From: Guyanagaster necrorhizus
Lineage: Eukaryota > Basidiomycota > Agaricomycetes > Agaricales > Physalacriaceae
Length of the DNA: 64,000 bases
Reading direction: 5' to 3'
NCBI RefSeq assembly: GCF_019112545.1
Contig: NW_025064885.1
Span: forward strand, 1,620,419 to 1,684,418
The translations under genes were made by a program, and so were the position numbers. This document shows positions 1 through 11,485 of the stretch, in pieces; position 1 is the stretch's first letter; each line of letters starts with the position of its first letter. Below the pieces are notes generated by a model, which saw nothing but the letters and a program-made list of their open reading frames with translations, was not told where the DNA came from and did not search any database.

Positions 1-3000
1 TAAGAGTTGGGCGGTGGACCACCTCGAGGTGCACCAGAGTCTACTCCGTATGCAGAGCGACCGCCTCCATAAGTGCCGCTACCATATCCACCATAGGCAC
101 CTGCATCGCCACCATATCCACCATATCCACCTCCTCCGTACTGCTGCGGTGGAGGCGGCGGTGGTCGTGGTGGATACGAGCTTGGGTAATAAGTGTTACT
201 ACCACCACCTCGTCCCTCATACCCTCTATCATTGCCTCGAGACGGAGGGCTGTACAAGCTAGGCCGCGAGTGGAACGGGTCACCTGCCCTTGGCCGATCA
301 TTTCCATTGCTTCTCCCCCCACCCCTGCCACCACCACGATCCCAGCCACCACGACCTCGACCTCTTCCGCCGCTGCGAGTCATTTCGAGATCATGGGCCT
401 GAAGGACACGAGGAGACTTCTTTACTCCCGGTAACATTACTGACCGGTGGGGGCTTATTTGCTTGGGGAAGAAATAGATTACTGACAAAGAACGATCATT
501 CCTGATGTCTGGAAGATCTTGATTCGTGAGAGGGTTGTAATACGTTGAACCAGGTAGACAGTCAGGGTTGGGAAGAACACTCCCACTGATTCCTTTACTG
601 AGAGACGTATCAATGGTCACAGCCTGTGAACGATGTCAGTAGATGAGCCTTCGGTCGTATTCAGTTCTGACCTTATTCGACTTGCGTTTCCCATACAATT
701 GCTCGTAAAAGGGATATATGGGATGATCATCAGATGCAAAAATAATCGAATTGCCCCAGGAGTTACGGCGAACTTCATCTTCGGTGAGACCACCATAGTG
801 CTTTGCCATGGCTGACAAAAGACGCTTCTCATCTATGAATGGAAGCAAAGCAACACCTTGCCACGACATTTTCTTCCCGTTCATGTCGATTTGAAATGAC
901 TCGGGATAGTAGTCAATGATGGGCGAGTCATCAGCAATCATAAGGCTGTGGAATACAGCTGGTATGTGTACTCGACTGTAAATTTATCGCATCAGTGCTC
1001 TAAATTGAACTGTAAACAGATACGAACCTTGCAGCAGGGAACACGCCCATCAACTGTTCAAAGGGTTTGAAGGGTTCGCCGAGATCGAATTTAATGTCCA
1101 AGGCATCGATCTCAACGAAATCTGAGGCAAAGGGAGCAAAATGATGCGGGTAATACCACTGCCACGACGGCGCCTATACCATACTATGAGTTTCAACGTG
1201 TCAAACAAGGTAACGATAACCCACCCCTTGATAATAATACCTAAGCACCCATGCCATCCCTTCAACGTAATTTTTGACTAGGCTGGAATAGAGTGTGAAT
1301 TGATTGAATACTTTCGTAACACGAAACGTACGCTTTCTTGAACTCCATATCGGATAGTTCCACCCCAAACTTTTGGCGGTAATACCGTTCCTTATGACCG
1401 GGCTCCCACAACCTACAATAAAATGCTTAGCACTGCGATTGATGAAATCTAGGCCCTGACATACTTCACAGTATCTTCTTGATCTACGCTTCCGTCGGCA
1501 TTGACCTTAAAGGATAATGAGGAGATGTTGTCATTCGCTGGATCTTCCTCTTCCTCATCAGGCAGAGTGTCATCATCAGCATCAGGACCTTCCTCCACTT
1601 TGCGTTTGGTTCCAGCTACAACGCTATCATCGTCTGTTTGCGGAACATCCGTGATAGATTCCATGGAAATATCCTGGCTAAGCGAAGGATCCACCTGCAT
1701 AATAGTAGCAGTGGGCCGGGAAGAAGGTGACCTCATGCGAGAAGCATCTAGAGTTGCCGAAGGTACATCAGCCGTTGCTGGCGGTTTCGCGGGAAGTGAT
1801 AGATCAGGTTTTCCGGAAAGCTCAGCTTTGAGCATTTCAGCGGCGCTCATGTTTGCCATTCGAATGGCACGGATGTTAGCGACAACGTCACGGTTGGAAC
1901 CGGCCAAAGCCTGTGTCGCAGCAGACAGGTTTAGTTGAGACTGTGTTGTTCGGGGACCACCCAGGCCAATGGAATCGGCATTCGCAGCGAAATCAGGACG
2001 CTGGGGAAGGGAAGGGTGCACTGGATGAGAGCCAGAGTTATTCGAAGGTGTCGGACCACCTGTCTGGGAAACAGAGGAGGGAAGTCCAACAGTGACAGTT
2101 TTTCCGTTTTGCATCTCCAACTTACGACGTTTGGCGTTTGCGTCTTGGCGATCTTCAGCTATAATCAGATAGATGGTTATTTAATGTCTTTTTCAAAGCA
2201 AGAAAAAGGGGGTTTAGTTAGGGCCGCAGCACAGACCTTCACGTCGACGTTTAAAAATCTCATCTTCTCTCCTTGCGAGACCTTCAAGAATGATCTGTAC
2301 ACGAGACAGCTCAAGTTGGCCGTGATTTGCAAGATAGCCACCCATCCTAGGTAGTTCTTGCTTCCATATCCTCAGTAGGGTATCAATGGCGCCTTCGCGA
2401 ATCTCAAGTGATGGGAGATGGGGTAAAAAATCGTTTCCGACAAAGAAGATGAGAAGCACCCAGTCATCAATTGCTCTTTCCAGATCAAAAGGGAAGGCTG
2501 CTTGGGGTGCATCGAGCTCGACTTCGAGATACTCGCGAAGAACAGCGACATCGAGGAAAATAAATGGTTTGGGTTTCTGTACAACAGCAGATGCTTTCTT
2601 TTGTATTTCGTCTTCAGGCACTGTACAATGAGCAGCATAGTGGCCCTCTTGGCCACACTTTCGGCAGCTGGTCGAATTGGCGTCGGAAAACACATCCTCT
2701 CGTAGTACTCGGAAATGAGGTTCGTGTGTAGCTAGTGCAAGCATAATAAGATCAGCATCCTGGGAGGGAAAGAGTATGTGAGACTTCGATTCTATTACAC
2801 AAAGTGGCACGTACCAGTCCATATATCACATGCCGTGTGTTCGGGTCATGTCCTGGGTTGACCCTTTGGCGTCTTATGAAATCCATGATTTTGTGCTCTC
2901 CTTCACCAGGAACGTTCGCATCAGAGATAATAACTTGGATCTTTGCAAAATAATAATTAGCACAAGAAGTCGAGCTATGCAGCAAACGTACATTCTTCCA

Positions 3001-3903
3001 ACCGGCGTCTGAATTCATCTTTTGGACAACCCAGTACCGGAGGGAACTCGCTAATAGATCCATAAACGGGGTGCCTGGAGTGATAGCGTTGGAATCCCAG
3101 GCCTTTTTGTTCTTTTCGTCTGCATTGATTACCTTGCCCATTGCTGCCTCATATGTCAGGAATACTTAACATGCAATAATTTAAAAAAACGCACATTCCC
3201 ACAGAGCTACAGATTCCTTCCGTGCTTCTTCTTTATCTTTGGCTTCCTGGGCGGCACGAAAACGCCGAGACCTTTGCTGATTCATCTTTGCTCGAGGTGC
3301 AACGCCATCTGAGTCAGCAGTAAGAAAGAGCCAAGAGTCACGTAGCTCATTATTGACTCACCGATCGCCATAAACAATAGCTTTCGAGGGCGAATCATGT
3401 TTACAACTCTCTCGGTATACTTGAATATCTCTATCATCATGTCCTCTTCGGTCTCCGGTGCAGGCTAGAATTCGACATCTTATAATCAGAAATATAACAG
3501 GCATTTTGTCCACATACCTTTCCTTCGGGGTGAGTACATGGATGAACCTAGTTCTAGAAGTGAGAGAGGTAAGGTGCAAGAGACAGCGGACGCACAATGC
3601 CGTTCATGTCGAGATACAGATTGTCGAATTCCGTCCCATTGGGATTAGGGTCCGCCATGTTGACAGGAATATCAATAGACTCGGCCTCTGGATCACCTGG
3701 ATCCCCCGTTCGAATAGTGACTTCGTCTTCGGCAACCTCATAGACTAAGAAGATGGAGTGTCAGAAAGCCTTTTCCTCTGCATTTTGTTGCCCCACTAAC
3801 TGATTTTAGGGTACTTTTTGCTGAGCCAACGGAACAGAGCAGGGACACCCTAGGATGACAGTTAGCGAGTTCATCAAGTCTCAGGAGCGGGTTTTTTCAC
3901 CAT
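1..3903 (-). CDS. rat1: 5'-3' exoribonuclease 2 (Rat1/XRN2), 3' end cut by window edge
   Basis: Nuclear 5'-3' exoribonuclease acting in rRNA and snoRNA processing and in torpedo termination of RNA polymerase II. The spliced N-terminus reads [16 protein letters not shown], the hallmark of the XRN family. Around 2750-3140 lie the XRN_N motifs, including [25 protein letters not shown] zinc knuckle ([14 protein letters not shown], about 2620-2670) is typical of Rat1/XRN2 rather than Xrn1, and is followed by [16 protein letters not shown]. The C-terminus (1-400) is an RGG/GYGG-rich low-complexity tail that runs off the left edge, so no stop codon is seen. The start codon (3901-3903) is followed directly by an intron (3850-3900); the next exon starts with GGT GTC CCT. 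At least eight further short introns interrupt the gene. The gene is divergent from eIF2B delta. Family identity is very secure. Confidence 0.95.
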
Positions 3904-4178
3904 TGCTCGACCTTAGAAAGAGGAGAAGTAGAAATAAAGATAATCCTCGAGTTTATGTCGCCAGAGTGAAAGAATCCGTGGCTTGCGAAAGAACGATGGT
4001 TGTCGTCACTGTGTAAGCTTTCATTTTCACTGGGTAGTGTTGCACACGTAAGCAAATATTAAAAACTAAATAAGTAAATAAATATCACTGACAACAAAAC
4101 AGTTCTGACTCGTTGCAGTACGTTTGCTCATCTCCTGCATTATCACTTCCTTTGCCTAGTTTTTCACGTCTATTTGTT
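3904..4178. promoter_or_regulatory. shared intergenic region of the divergent rat1 / gcd2 pair
   Basis: This is 275 bp between the two start codons and must hold both 5' leaders and promoters. It contains an AT-rich stretch near 4060-4090 (aaactaaataagtaaataaat). I see no convincing TATA box or named operator. The promoter role is inferred only from gene orientation. Confidence 0.4.
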
Positions 4179-5737
4179 ATGCCTGCAACTACTGCCGCAT
4201 CTGCATCCAAGGATGGTACCATAACGCCTAGTTTCAAATCAGCTTCCCAGCCGTCTCAGAAATCGATGACCAAGGCTGAACGTCGCGAGCTGCAGGAACG
4301 ACAACGAGCTGCAAAATTGGCCCAAAAGCAACAACCACAAGGCTCCACGAATGCTGCCGCATCATCCTCAAAATCTAAGCAAACATCGACACCACAAAAG
4401 AAATCTCAGGCCGTGGACGCGAACAAGCCTGCTGCATCGATAGGAAAAGACGCATCGCTAGCGGCCAAGGATGCTGCTTTGTCCATAGCCGTTGCTGCTG
4501 CGGATAGTGTTGAAGCCCAAAAATCGCGTGGATTACGGATATTTTCCCACTTTGGCGCACCGAAACCGCTGGGAGCTGGGGTGAAGGGAGACATACATCC
4601 GGCAATTGTCAGGCTTGGTTTACTGTTCTCAGAATTCAAAATATGTGGTGCCAACGCACGTTGTATTTCCACTCTTTCTGCGTTCAAATCGGTGCGCAAA
4701 ATTTTACCTCTATTCTATTTTCCACTTAGGGACCTCCAGGTCATCCAAGACTATACGACACCTCCTAATAACACGCTGTCACGACATCTAATGACACATA
4801 TCTCACCTCAGATAACATACCTTGTATCTGCCAGACCTATGTCCGTCACCATGGGAAACGCCATCCGACAGCTGAAGCTGGAAATTAGCGGGTCTGACAT
4901 CGACTTACCCGAACAAGATGTATGCGCCTTCTGCTGTTCTGGAACTTTTCATTGATGCCTTGTAGGCCAAGGACTCACTTTGTCAGAAAATCGACAATTA
5001 CATTCGTGACCGAATAATAATTGCGGACGAAGTCATTCAAGACTTAGCTGGCAGGAAGATCAAGGATGGCGATATTATTCTTACACATGCCAGGTTCAGA
5101 CCTTTTTTCTCGCCTCATTCCCAGTTCTAAATCTTCTTATTAAAGGTCCTCATTAGTTCAAAAGATCCTTTTGCACGCGCACTCTGAAGGGAAACGATTT
5201 TCTGTCATCGTAGTCGACTCGAGGCCACTTCTGGAAGGGAAAAAGCTTCTGCACGCACTCACATCGACAGAACCTCCAATACCTTGTACATACGCATTTC
5301 TTTCCGCTCTTCCTTCTGTCGTTTCCGAAGCAACAACCGTTCTGGTTGGTGCGCATTCGCTTCACTCTAATGGCGCAGTGTATTCAAGAGCTGGGACCGC
5401 GTTGGTCGCAATGATGGCCAAGGCCCATGGAGTGCCTGTTGTAGTCTGTTGTGAGACGTACAAGTTTAGCGAGACTGTCATGCTGGATGGATTCGGAAAG
5501 AATGAGTTAGGTACGTGGGCTACATTTTGATCGGATGCCTACCAACATTGTATTCGATCAGCCCCGGCAAAGTTCTCGCCTTCGGAACCAAAGCCAAATC
5601 CGACGTTAGAAATATTGAATCCACTCTATGATGTGACCCCTCCTGCGAGTATCACGGCAGTTGTGACCGAAGTCGGCATGATACCTCCCACCAGCATCAG
5701 TTCGATACCCCTTGCCTTGGGCAAGACAAACTTGTAG
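4179..5737 (+). CDS. gcd2: translation initiation factor eIF2B subunit delta
   Basis: Regulatory subunit of eIF2B, the guanine nucleotide exchange factor for eIF2 in translation initiation. The N-terminus is low-complexity and lysine/alanine/serine-rich with a KAERRELQERQRAAKLAQKQ stretch typical of the delta subunit. The IF-2B fold follows: VIQDYTTPPNNTLSRHL, then IADEVIQDLAGRKIKDGDIILTHA, then VVDSRPLLEGKKLL, and the conserved end VGAHSLHSNGAVYSRAGTA and VVVCCETYKFSETVMLD. Introns can be placed at about 4693-4740 (before GTC ATC CAA), about 4919-4965, near 5095-5145 and near 5510-5560. ATG 4179 is the first in-frame ATG; the reading frame is open further upstream but has no ATG there. The stop is TAG 5735-5737. 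Confidence 0.93.
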
Positions 5738-6630
5738 TACACACAGTGAGTTAGCTGGTCTATATATTGGATTATATGAAGCAGACTTTTGTTATTATAT
5801 CCTGATCGTCACAGCACGTTTAATAGTATACCCACAACGGCTCGCTCGCGGACTGTTGGTATCTATGCGCTCTACATTCGTCTACCGTTATCGTAAAGTC
5901 GCGCGCGAGAACCTATTTACCTTGAGACGACTTAGGGTTTGGTAGACATCTCGGTCGTCAGCTTGGCTTTGATGTATTGCCAACTGAATGCCATCAGTCA
6001 TTCACACCTACGGCTGGTCGGCATAACTAGGTTTGAGACTGCGCATTTCAGCTTGGAAACTTTACGAATATCTGAGGCAACAGGAACTGCTACGATTGAC
6101 TCTGTGCAAGCACAGTATTCTCATGCCGTCACTTCATGATAAATCATGGCCACAGAAAGTCTGCCAGGCATTCACACTGCTGTCAACTCATGTGATAATA
6201 AGTAGCCCTGGATATTTTGGACTTCGCCTCTTTTGGTTCCTCTCTCTCAAGCACGACCGCAGTCGGGAGTATCGGGAGTATCCTGTCACTATCATTCGTC
6301 TCAATCATTTTTTCATGTTGATATTCAAGATCCATGGGATCTAGTTCACATGTTTCACGGCACCGCTAGCTTTCAGTCTCTGCATTCCAACGGCAATCAT
6401 GTTTCTCGTATTTTCATTGGAGCATCGATATCTAAACCACTGCCCAACCGCTATCTTTGAACGCACCTCTGTCATCGGACTCTGCAGAATACATTAGATT
6501 GTGTATCAGCCAAAACTTTCCTCGGTGATTCTTGTTAGCGTGGAAAACTGCGTTAATAGGCTAACATAAGACCCGTGCATGCAGTAGGCTCACTCTCAAG
6601 GCGTTTCTTTTCTTGAGGCTCATTCCACCC
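5738..6630. other. intergenic stretch, no supported gene
   Basis: About 890 bp between the eIF2B delta stop and the 7TM gene start. Open frames are short (up to about 100 codons), overlap one another, lack domain motifs and have no clear splice logic. It presumably holds the 3' UTR of gcd2 and the promoter of the membrane protein gene. Confidence 0.5.
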
Positions 6631-7970
6631 ATGGTTGACTCTCTGTCGCCCGAAAATGCACAATATGTTCTTGCAGTCTTCGAAGTGTTTCTATACGGTA
6701 TCTACTCATCTTCCCACCGCAATTCCACTGCTTACATTGCGGGACACGCACAGGTTTCTCCGTGCTTGGATTTATGATCACAATTTGGACTCTGCTCCGA
6801 GGAAAACCATGGTCTCAGGTCAACAAGCTTGTCCTCTTCTTTGCTGTGTTTCTTTTCGCTTTCCAAACCATGGTCTGTTCTTTCTATCTTGCACTGTTCT
6901 TTTCTTCACTGAATGGTCCCGAATGCAGTACACTGTCGTCGGCATCCGGCGCAGGTATGATGGTTTTGTTAGACTTACAGATTCGTACCCTGGCGGTCCC
7001 AGCGCATTCTTTGAAAACGTCACCACAACGGCCGTCTTACTGAGGAACATTGCATGGGATCTTCAAGTTGCTCTCGGTGATGCCATCGTGGTATGGAGCT
7101 GTTGTCACCCGGCTGAAATCCAATTGCTCAACACCTTCTAGATATGGCGTGCCTATGTTTTTTGGCAAACGCCCTGGATTGTCGTTCCTCCAATTGTAAT
7201 TTGGATTGGATTCATAGGTGAAGCCATTATCTATAAACCCGTTCGGAATACCCCGTTAACTTGCATTTCTAGTCGCAGCCGTTGGGGAGCTTCTTTCTAT
7301 GAGAGACACCGAGCCATCTCTTGAGGGTCTCTTTGCTCCAAGCGTACAAGCATGGTCCACGGCAGCATTATCATTGACTATGTCTTGCAATATACTGTCG
7401 ACTTGTAAGCACAACGCAGTGGGCTTATATAGACCCCTACTAATAAATCTTGGAAGTCCTCCTGGCCTATCGTCTCTGGAAATTGGAGAACGAGTCGGGG
7501 GGATCACGGATGAGTATAACCATGTTGAAACCTCTCCTGGTTGTCATGTTGGACACCGGGTTGCTGTACAGCGTCTGGGTTTTTGTCGCCTTCATCACCG
7601 ATATATTGGGTTCCAGGTTCGAATACGTTTTCGACAACTCCGTAAGGTGTTTTCCCCTTGCCTGATCCTACGCCAGCTCATGTGTCCATTTTCGTACCAG
7701 CTGCCTTCAATCATTTCTATTGTGTTCTTCACAGTTCTTCTTCGTATTGCTTGGATGCAAAATTTGCGACCAAGGAAAGGCATAGCTGATTCACAATACG
7801 GAGGGGGGACGGCCACTTTGTCTACCTTTTCTCCACGGGAGAGAAGCTCACTCGAGATGCGTTCTCCGCCGGTTCATATTCGGATCGGCCGTCTCACAGA
7901 CCGCTGTGATACCGAGCATTCCAGTACCGATACGCATAAAGAGGATACAGAAATGTTCCAAGATGTCTAA
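6631..7970 (+). CDS. seven-transmembrane protein of unknown function, agaricomycete type
   Basis: Spliced by eye the protein starts MVDSLSPENAQYVLAVFEVF and has seven hydrophobic segments: around AVFEVFLYGFSVLGFMITIW, KLVLFFAVFLFAF, LLRNIAWDLQVALGDAIV, TPWIVVPPIVIWIGFI, AWSTAALSLTMSCNIL, LLVVMLDTGLLYSVWVFVAF and SIISIVFFTVLLRIAW. A GGPSAFF motif sits in the loop before TM3. The tail of about 75 residues is polar and serine/threonine-rich, so probably cytoplasmic. At least six introns are needed: after FLYG, after FAFQTM, after GDAIV, after IWIGFI, after NILST and after FDNS. All are about 35-60 nt with GT..AG ends. This architecture is common among orphan 7TM proteins of mushroom fungi. I cannot say whether it is a receptor, and no ligand or partner can be inferred. 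Confidence 0.75.
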
Positions 7971-8406
7971 TTGACCGAAAATTCGACGCCTGGCAAATGA
8001 CAACTGATCATGGTTGTGCATCTATCAAAATTTAGTCTTTTCGTTACATGTAGACTTCGTTTTCAATCAATATATTACAGGTTTTATCCCTTATATATGA
8101 CCTTTGCAAATAATAGCTTTGTATATTGCTCCAAGTGATACAATCTAGTGAGCGACAACAGAGAGTTATGTCTCGGCAGGTCTCGGTCCAATACTTCGTA
8201 TCATACAGCTACGTGATTCTTTTCATAGCGCTAAACAAAGGCGCATGGCACTACTTGGCAGGAAAGTATACTAATATAAAAAAGCGGATGACCCATGCGT
8301 CATAATTATGATTCGAAATGCACAGCGTGAATCTGAATAAGCCAATGATAGAGATTATCCTAATGCAAGAAAACATATGTCTGAATCGGCTAGTATGTTG
8401 CTATTA
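7971..8406. other. convergent intergenic region
   Basis: About 435 bp between two convergent genes. It is AT-rich and holds both 3' ends. No open frame or repeat stands out. Confidence 0.5.
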
Positions 8407-9961
8407 CTATCGCAGCGACATCGGAAAATCGTCAGGATAGCTTCCATCTCCAACACCGAACATATCCCGGAAATCCTTGACGATATTAGGAAGACTTCCC
8501 TCGCTTTGCGTAGGACATGTCCTGCTCCCGGTCACAACGATGGTAGTGTCTCCATCTTCTTCTACAGTTGGTCGGTCCGCAGGATTCGTGGAAAAGGGGT
8601 AGGCATCGTAATCTGGGTCCGACTCTGTTGCAGACGAGTTCTGTGTAAGATTTATGGGTGGCCGGTCTGCGGGATTCGTGGAGAAAGGGTTGTCATCATA
8701 TTCAGGGTCTGAATCCGTCGAGGAAGTACACTGCGTAGCAGGTAGGTTAACTCCTTTGTTGGTGTTATCATCGTCTTCGAAAAAATGGGTGATGTCCAAG
8801 CCTGGATCAGACTGGGACGGTCCCAGTGCATGCAAGGTTTTAGATGAAACGGATCGAACGAAGCTACAGAAAATTATCATCAGCGCTAAAAAGTAGCACA
8901 TACGTTTGCAGCGTAACTTACTTCCTGTCGAGAGATCGAGACGTGATCCACGATATGTCCTCAGTACTGGTGATCTCTACTTCGCTCTGGCTCTGTGATG
9001 TGGGGACGATGTCTAGGGGACAGGGCTTGGGTATATATGAGCTGAACAGAAGGCCGGCGCGAATTTTTCGAGGAGAAAGTTGGCTTAAGCAAATTTCCTG
9101 CGACTGAGATGTGGGGACGACGCTGTCCTCTGGCAAACCATGGTTATCTTTGAGAGGGTCCACAGGCTGAGGAGAGGAAATTTTGGGAAGATTTCTGTCA
9201 AATGCGAGAGGGGGGATTATGGCGAGATTCTGAGAAGCAACAGAGGGCGCCTTTGGGGGCGTTACGACCCGAGCGATGCTTAGGGCTAACCACTCGTCGT
9301 CCTGGCTTTGCTGAGAGGAAGGTATCACAGATGGAGAGCGAGGAATATGTATAGTATGACGCCGTGACAAGCGATTCAGGGGAGAATCGTGAGTCGGGGC
9401 AGAATTCGGGATAAAAGATACAGCTGAATAAGTGAAGTGATGTCGTATAGGTGTTCTGGGGGTATTTAGAACTTGCCCGCTATTTTCTTGGTGAGAAAAA
9501 AAAGAACTGAAAGAATGCCTTGGACGGTGCTCAGGGATAGAAGCAGGAGTTGGCGGAGCAATAGTATGGGTGGGCCCCGGGATCGATGCACGATTGTCGG
9601 CATCGTCAAGGGTGAGGTCAATAACAGGCCCATTCCTATAAAGAGCGACGTTCCGTTTTCCCTTTACCATCGATTTCGGCGTGGCATATCGTTCAGCAGG
9701 CAAGGTGGGAGAATGTGATTTGGATGTGGACGCGTTTCTCCCTCGACCTGACGCGTTGAAACGACCGTTGAGGGCGGTGAGATGACTATCGCAGGCTGTG
9801 TCCCCGCCATTGCCCTTGACCTTCTTTGTACAAGGTTCGTGCCCATCGACCTGCTTTCTCTTCTTTGACGCCGCGGGGCGAGCATTCTCCTTCTTTCCCT
9901 TATCTGCCGGTTTAAAATGGTCTGTTATCTTCCTTTTCGTGTTATTTTTTGGGTCGCGCAT
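8407..9961 (-). CDS. hypothetical disordered nuclear-type protein with N-terminal PIP-like motif
   Basis: I do not recognise the family. The first ATG is at 9959-9961; the frame is open further upstream but only from GTG. Two exons are joined by an intron at about 8864-8926 (donor GTAAGT after GAC AGG AA, acceptor ...CTGTAG before C TTC GTT). Residues 9-16 read KRKITDHF, which resembles a degenerate PCNA-interacting peptide. Lysine/arginine-rich nuclear-localisation-like stretches follow (KGKKENARPAASKKRKQ). The rest is low complexity, proline- and serine-rich. Near the C-terminus a segment is duplicated in tandem: two copies of a roughly 20-residue unit ending NPFSTNPADRP / YPFSTNPADRP. It is divergent from dUTPase with 152 bp between start codons. 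A replication or repair role would fit the motif and the neighbour but is inference. Confidence 0.65.
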
Positions 9962-10113
9962 GGGGGGAGAGAAGTTGAAGAGTGTGGATGAGGCAGGCAA
10001 CGAACCCGGAATGGCTTGACCGCGATACCGAATCGGAGTTTCCACGGTTACAAGCTCCGACCATCTACTTTTCTGGCGACGCGACTTTCTTTCTTTCTTT
10101 CGTTTTTACTTCC
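9962..10113. promoter_or_regulatory. shared promoter of the hypothetical protein / dut1 pair with an MCB-like site
   Basis: The 152 bp between divergent start codons contains GGCGACGCGACTTTC at 10075-10089. Its ACGCGA core differs by one base from the fungal MCB element ACGCGT, bound by MBF at G1/S genes. A pyrimidine-rich tract (ctttctttctttcttt) precedes the dut1 ATG, typical of fungal leaders. Confidence 0.35.
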
Positions 10114-10823
10114 ATGTCCGACATCGAAGAGCAAGCTAACAAAAAAAGAAAAATGTCTCCATCCGCTCAGTCCCTTGCACCCGCTGCTTCACTTCTCATC
10201 AAGCGGCTTTCAGACAAGGCAAAACTCCCTACAAGAGGATCCGCTCTCGCTGCGGGCTACGACTTGTACAGGTATGCGCGCTCTACGCGGCTTGATCGTG
10301 CAGACAACTAACGTGTGCTGTAGTGCTGAAAAGAAAACTATTCCTGCTCGTGGCTCGGCCGCAGTCAACACACAACTGTCGCTAGCTGTTCCTATTGGAA
10401 CATATGGTCGCGTCGCACCGAGGAGCGGCCTTGGTACGCGCTCTTTTCTTCCTCACGTACCCTTCTCTAAAGTTATGAAAGCTTCCAAGCATATGATTGC
10501 CACGGGCGCTGGGGTGGTGGATGCTGACTATCGAGGACCACTCTTTGTCTTGCTTTTCAACCACTCTGAGAAGGATTTCGAAGGTGACTACGCCATAGAA
10601 TTGTTGAACATTGAGCTTATGAACACACGGTGTAGTTGAGGAAGGAGATCGTATAGCACAGTTGGTGCTGGAAAAAATCATGACGCCCGAAGTATTGGAA
10701 GTCCAGGTTAGTTTATTGGCGTAATGTACCCTGCCACGAACACTTAAATGTTTGCAGGATCTTGATGAGACACTTCGCGGGGCTAACGGGTTCGGGTCAA
10801 CCGGAGGCCATGGTTCTCTTTGA
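10114..10823 (+). CDS. dut1: deoxyuridine triphosphatase (dUTPase)
   Basis: Hydrolyses dUTP to dUMP and pyrophosphate, keeping uracil out of DNA and supplying dTMP synthesis. All five dUTPase motifs are visible after splicing: AAGYDLYSAEK (motif 1), [12 protein letters not shown] (2), [20 protein letters not shown] (3), [12 protein letters not shown] (4) and [15 protein letters not shown] (5) at the extreme C-terminus. The first roughly 30 residues are a lysine-rich extension (KKRKM) suggesting nuclear import. Introns: 10272-10323, 10434-10481, about 10582-10632 and about 10709-10758. The stop is TGA 10821-10823. The length of about 170 residues fits the trimeric eukaryotic family. Confidence 0.95.
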
Positions 10824-10992
10824 TTATGGATTGTATCGATGACTTGTATGACTCCTGATGTACTGCTTCCATGTTGCTCCCTTGACTTTATCAACAACAA
10901 GGAGGAACAACAATAGAATTGCTTCGCCGTCACATTCGACCTGATAGAGGGAAATTTAGAATAGGATGTTCTGAATGTACGAGAAAACGCAC

Positions 10993-11439
10993 CTAATGTC
11001 TCTTGTCTGCATCAACAACGTAGAAACCATCCACTGTACGTGCTGCGTGCTTCAGAAGTGAACGTCCTGAAGCATCCAATGGTGGTGCATTGAGCTGCCG
11101 GTTATCCATCCTCTCTGTTGCTGCGTCCAAATCAACACCCTTCGTATCGACCAGCTTGACAGCCTCAACTAGCCGTACAAGTTCTTCCAGCTCGCCTTTA
11201 ACCTTGTCAAACTTTTTGGACCCTTCTTCGGGAGGTATGAGAGCGGCAAGGTCGTGGAGGTGAATGAGTGTCGCAGGGGATATCGTCGGTGTCGGGTACG
11301 ACGAGAGCAATTCATTGACTGACCACGTCGGTTTCAGAGGGATGCCAAATTCATCTGTTTCTGTTCGAGTAGCAGTAGATTTCCATCGTCGAGGACGGCA
11401 ACTATAGTGACGAATAGGTTGCAGTCCGAGTCTGAGCAT
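10993..11439 (-). CDS. gatC: mitochondrial glutamyl-tRNA(Gln) amidotransferase subunit C (GatC-like)
   Basis: Likely small subunit of the GatCAB-type amidotransferase that converts Glu-tRNA(Gln) to Gln-tRNA(Gln) in mitochondria. The start MLRLGLQPIRHYSCRPRRWKS is a good mitochondrial presequence: basic, without acidic residues. The GatC-type helices follow: TISPATLIHLHDLAALIPP and VKGELEELVRLVEAVKLVDT. The end LLKHAARTVDGFYVVDADKRH resembles the GatC tail. No intron is needed. An alternative in-frame ATG at 11485-11487 would add 16 residues (MAGGRKNENFKVRSDL), and its codon overlaps the MRPS34 start codon on the other strand. I prefer 11439 because it exposes the presequence. Family assignment rests on motif recognition and is good but not certain. 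Confidence 0.75.
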   Translation of the reverse strand: MLRLGLQPIRHYSCRPRRWKSTATRTETDEFGIPLKPTWSVNELLSSYPTPTISPATLIHLHDLAALIPPEEGSKKFDKVKGELEELVRLVEAVKLVDTKGVDLDAATERMDNRQLNAPPLDASGRSLLKHAARTVDGFYVVDADKRH

Positions 11440-11485
11440 AAGGTCGGATCGGACTTTGAAATTTTCATTCTTTCTACCGCCAGCC

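Noticed and set aside
41..402. overlapping long frames on both strands near the left edge
   Set aside because: They are shadows of the Gly/Arg/Tyr-rich C-terminal repeat region of rat1; the rat1 frame explains the sequence.
7595..7640. B-box-like ggttcgaatac
   Set aside because: It lies within the coding exon of the 7TM gene and has no tRNA fold around it.
9962..10045. 28-residue N-terminal extension of the hypothetical protein ([13 protein letters not shown]...)
   Set aside because: It starts at GTG, not ATG; ATG 9959-9961 is the first standard start in frame.
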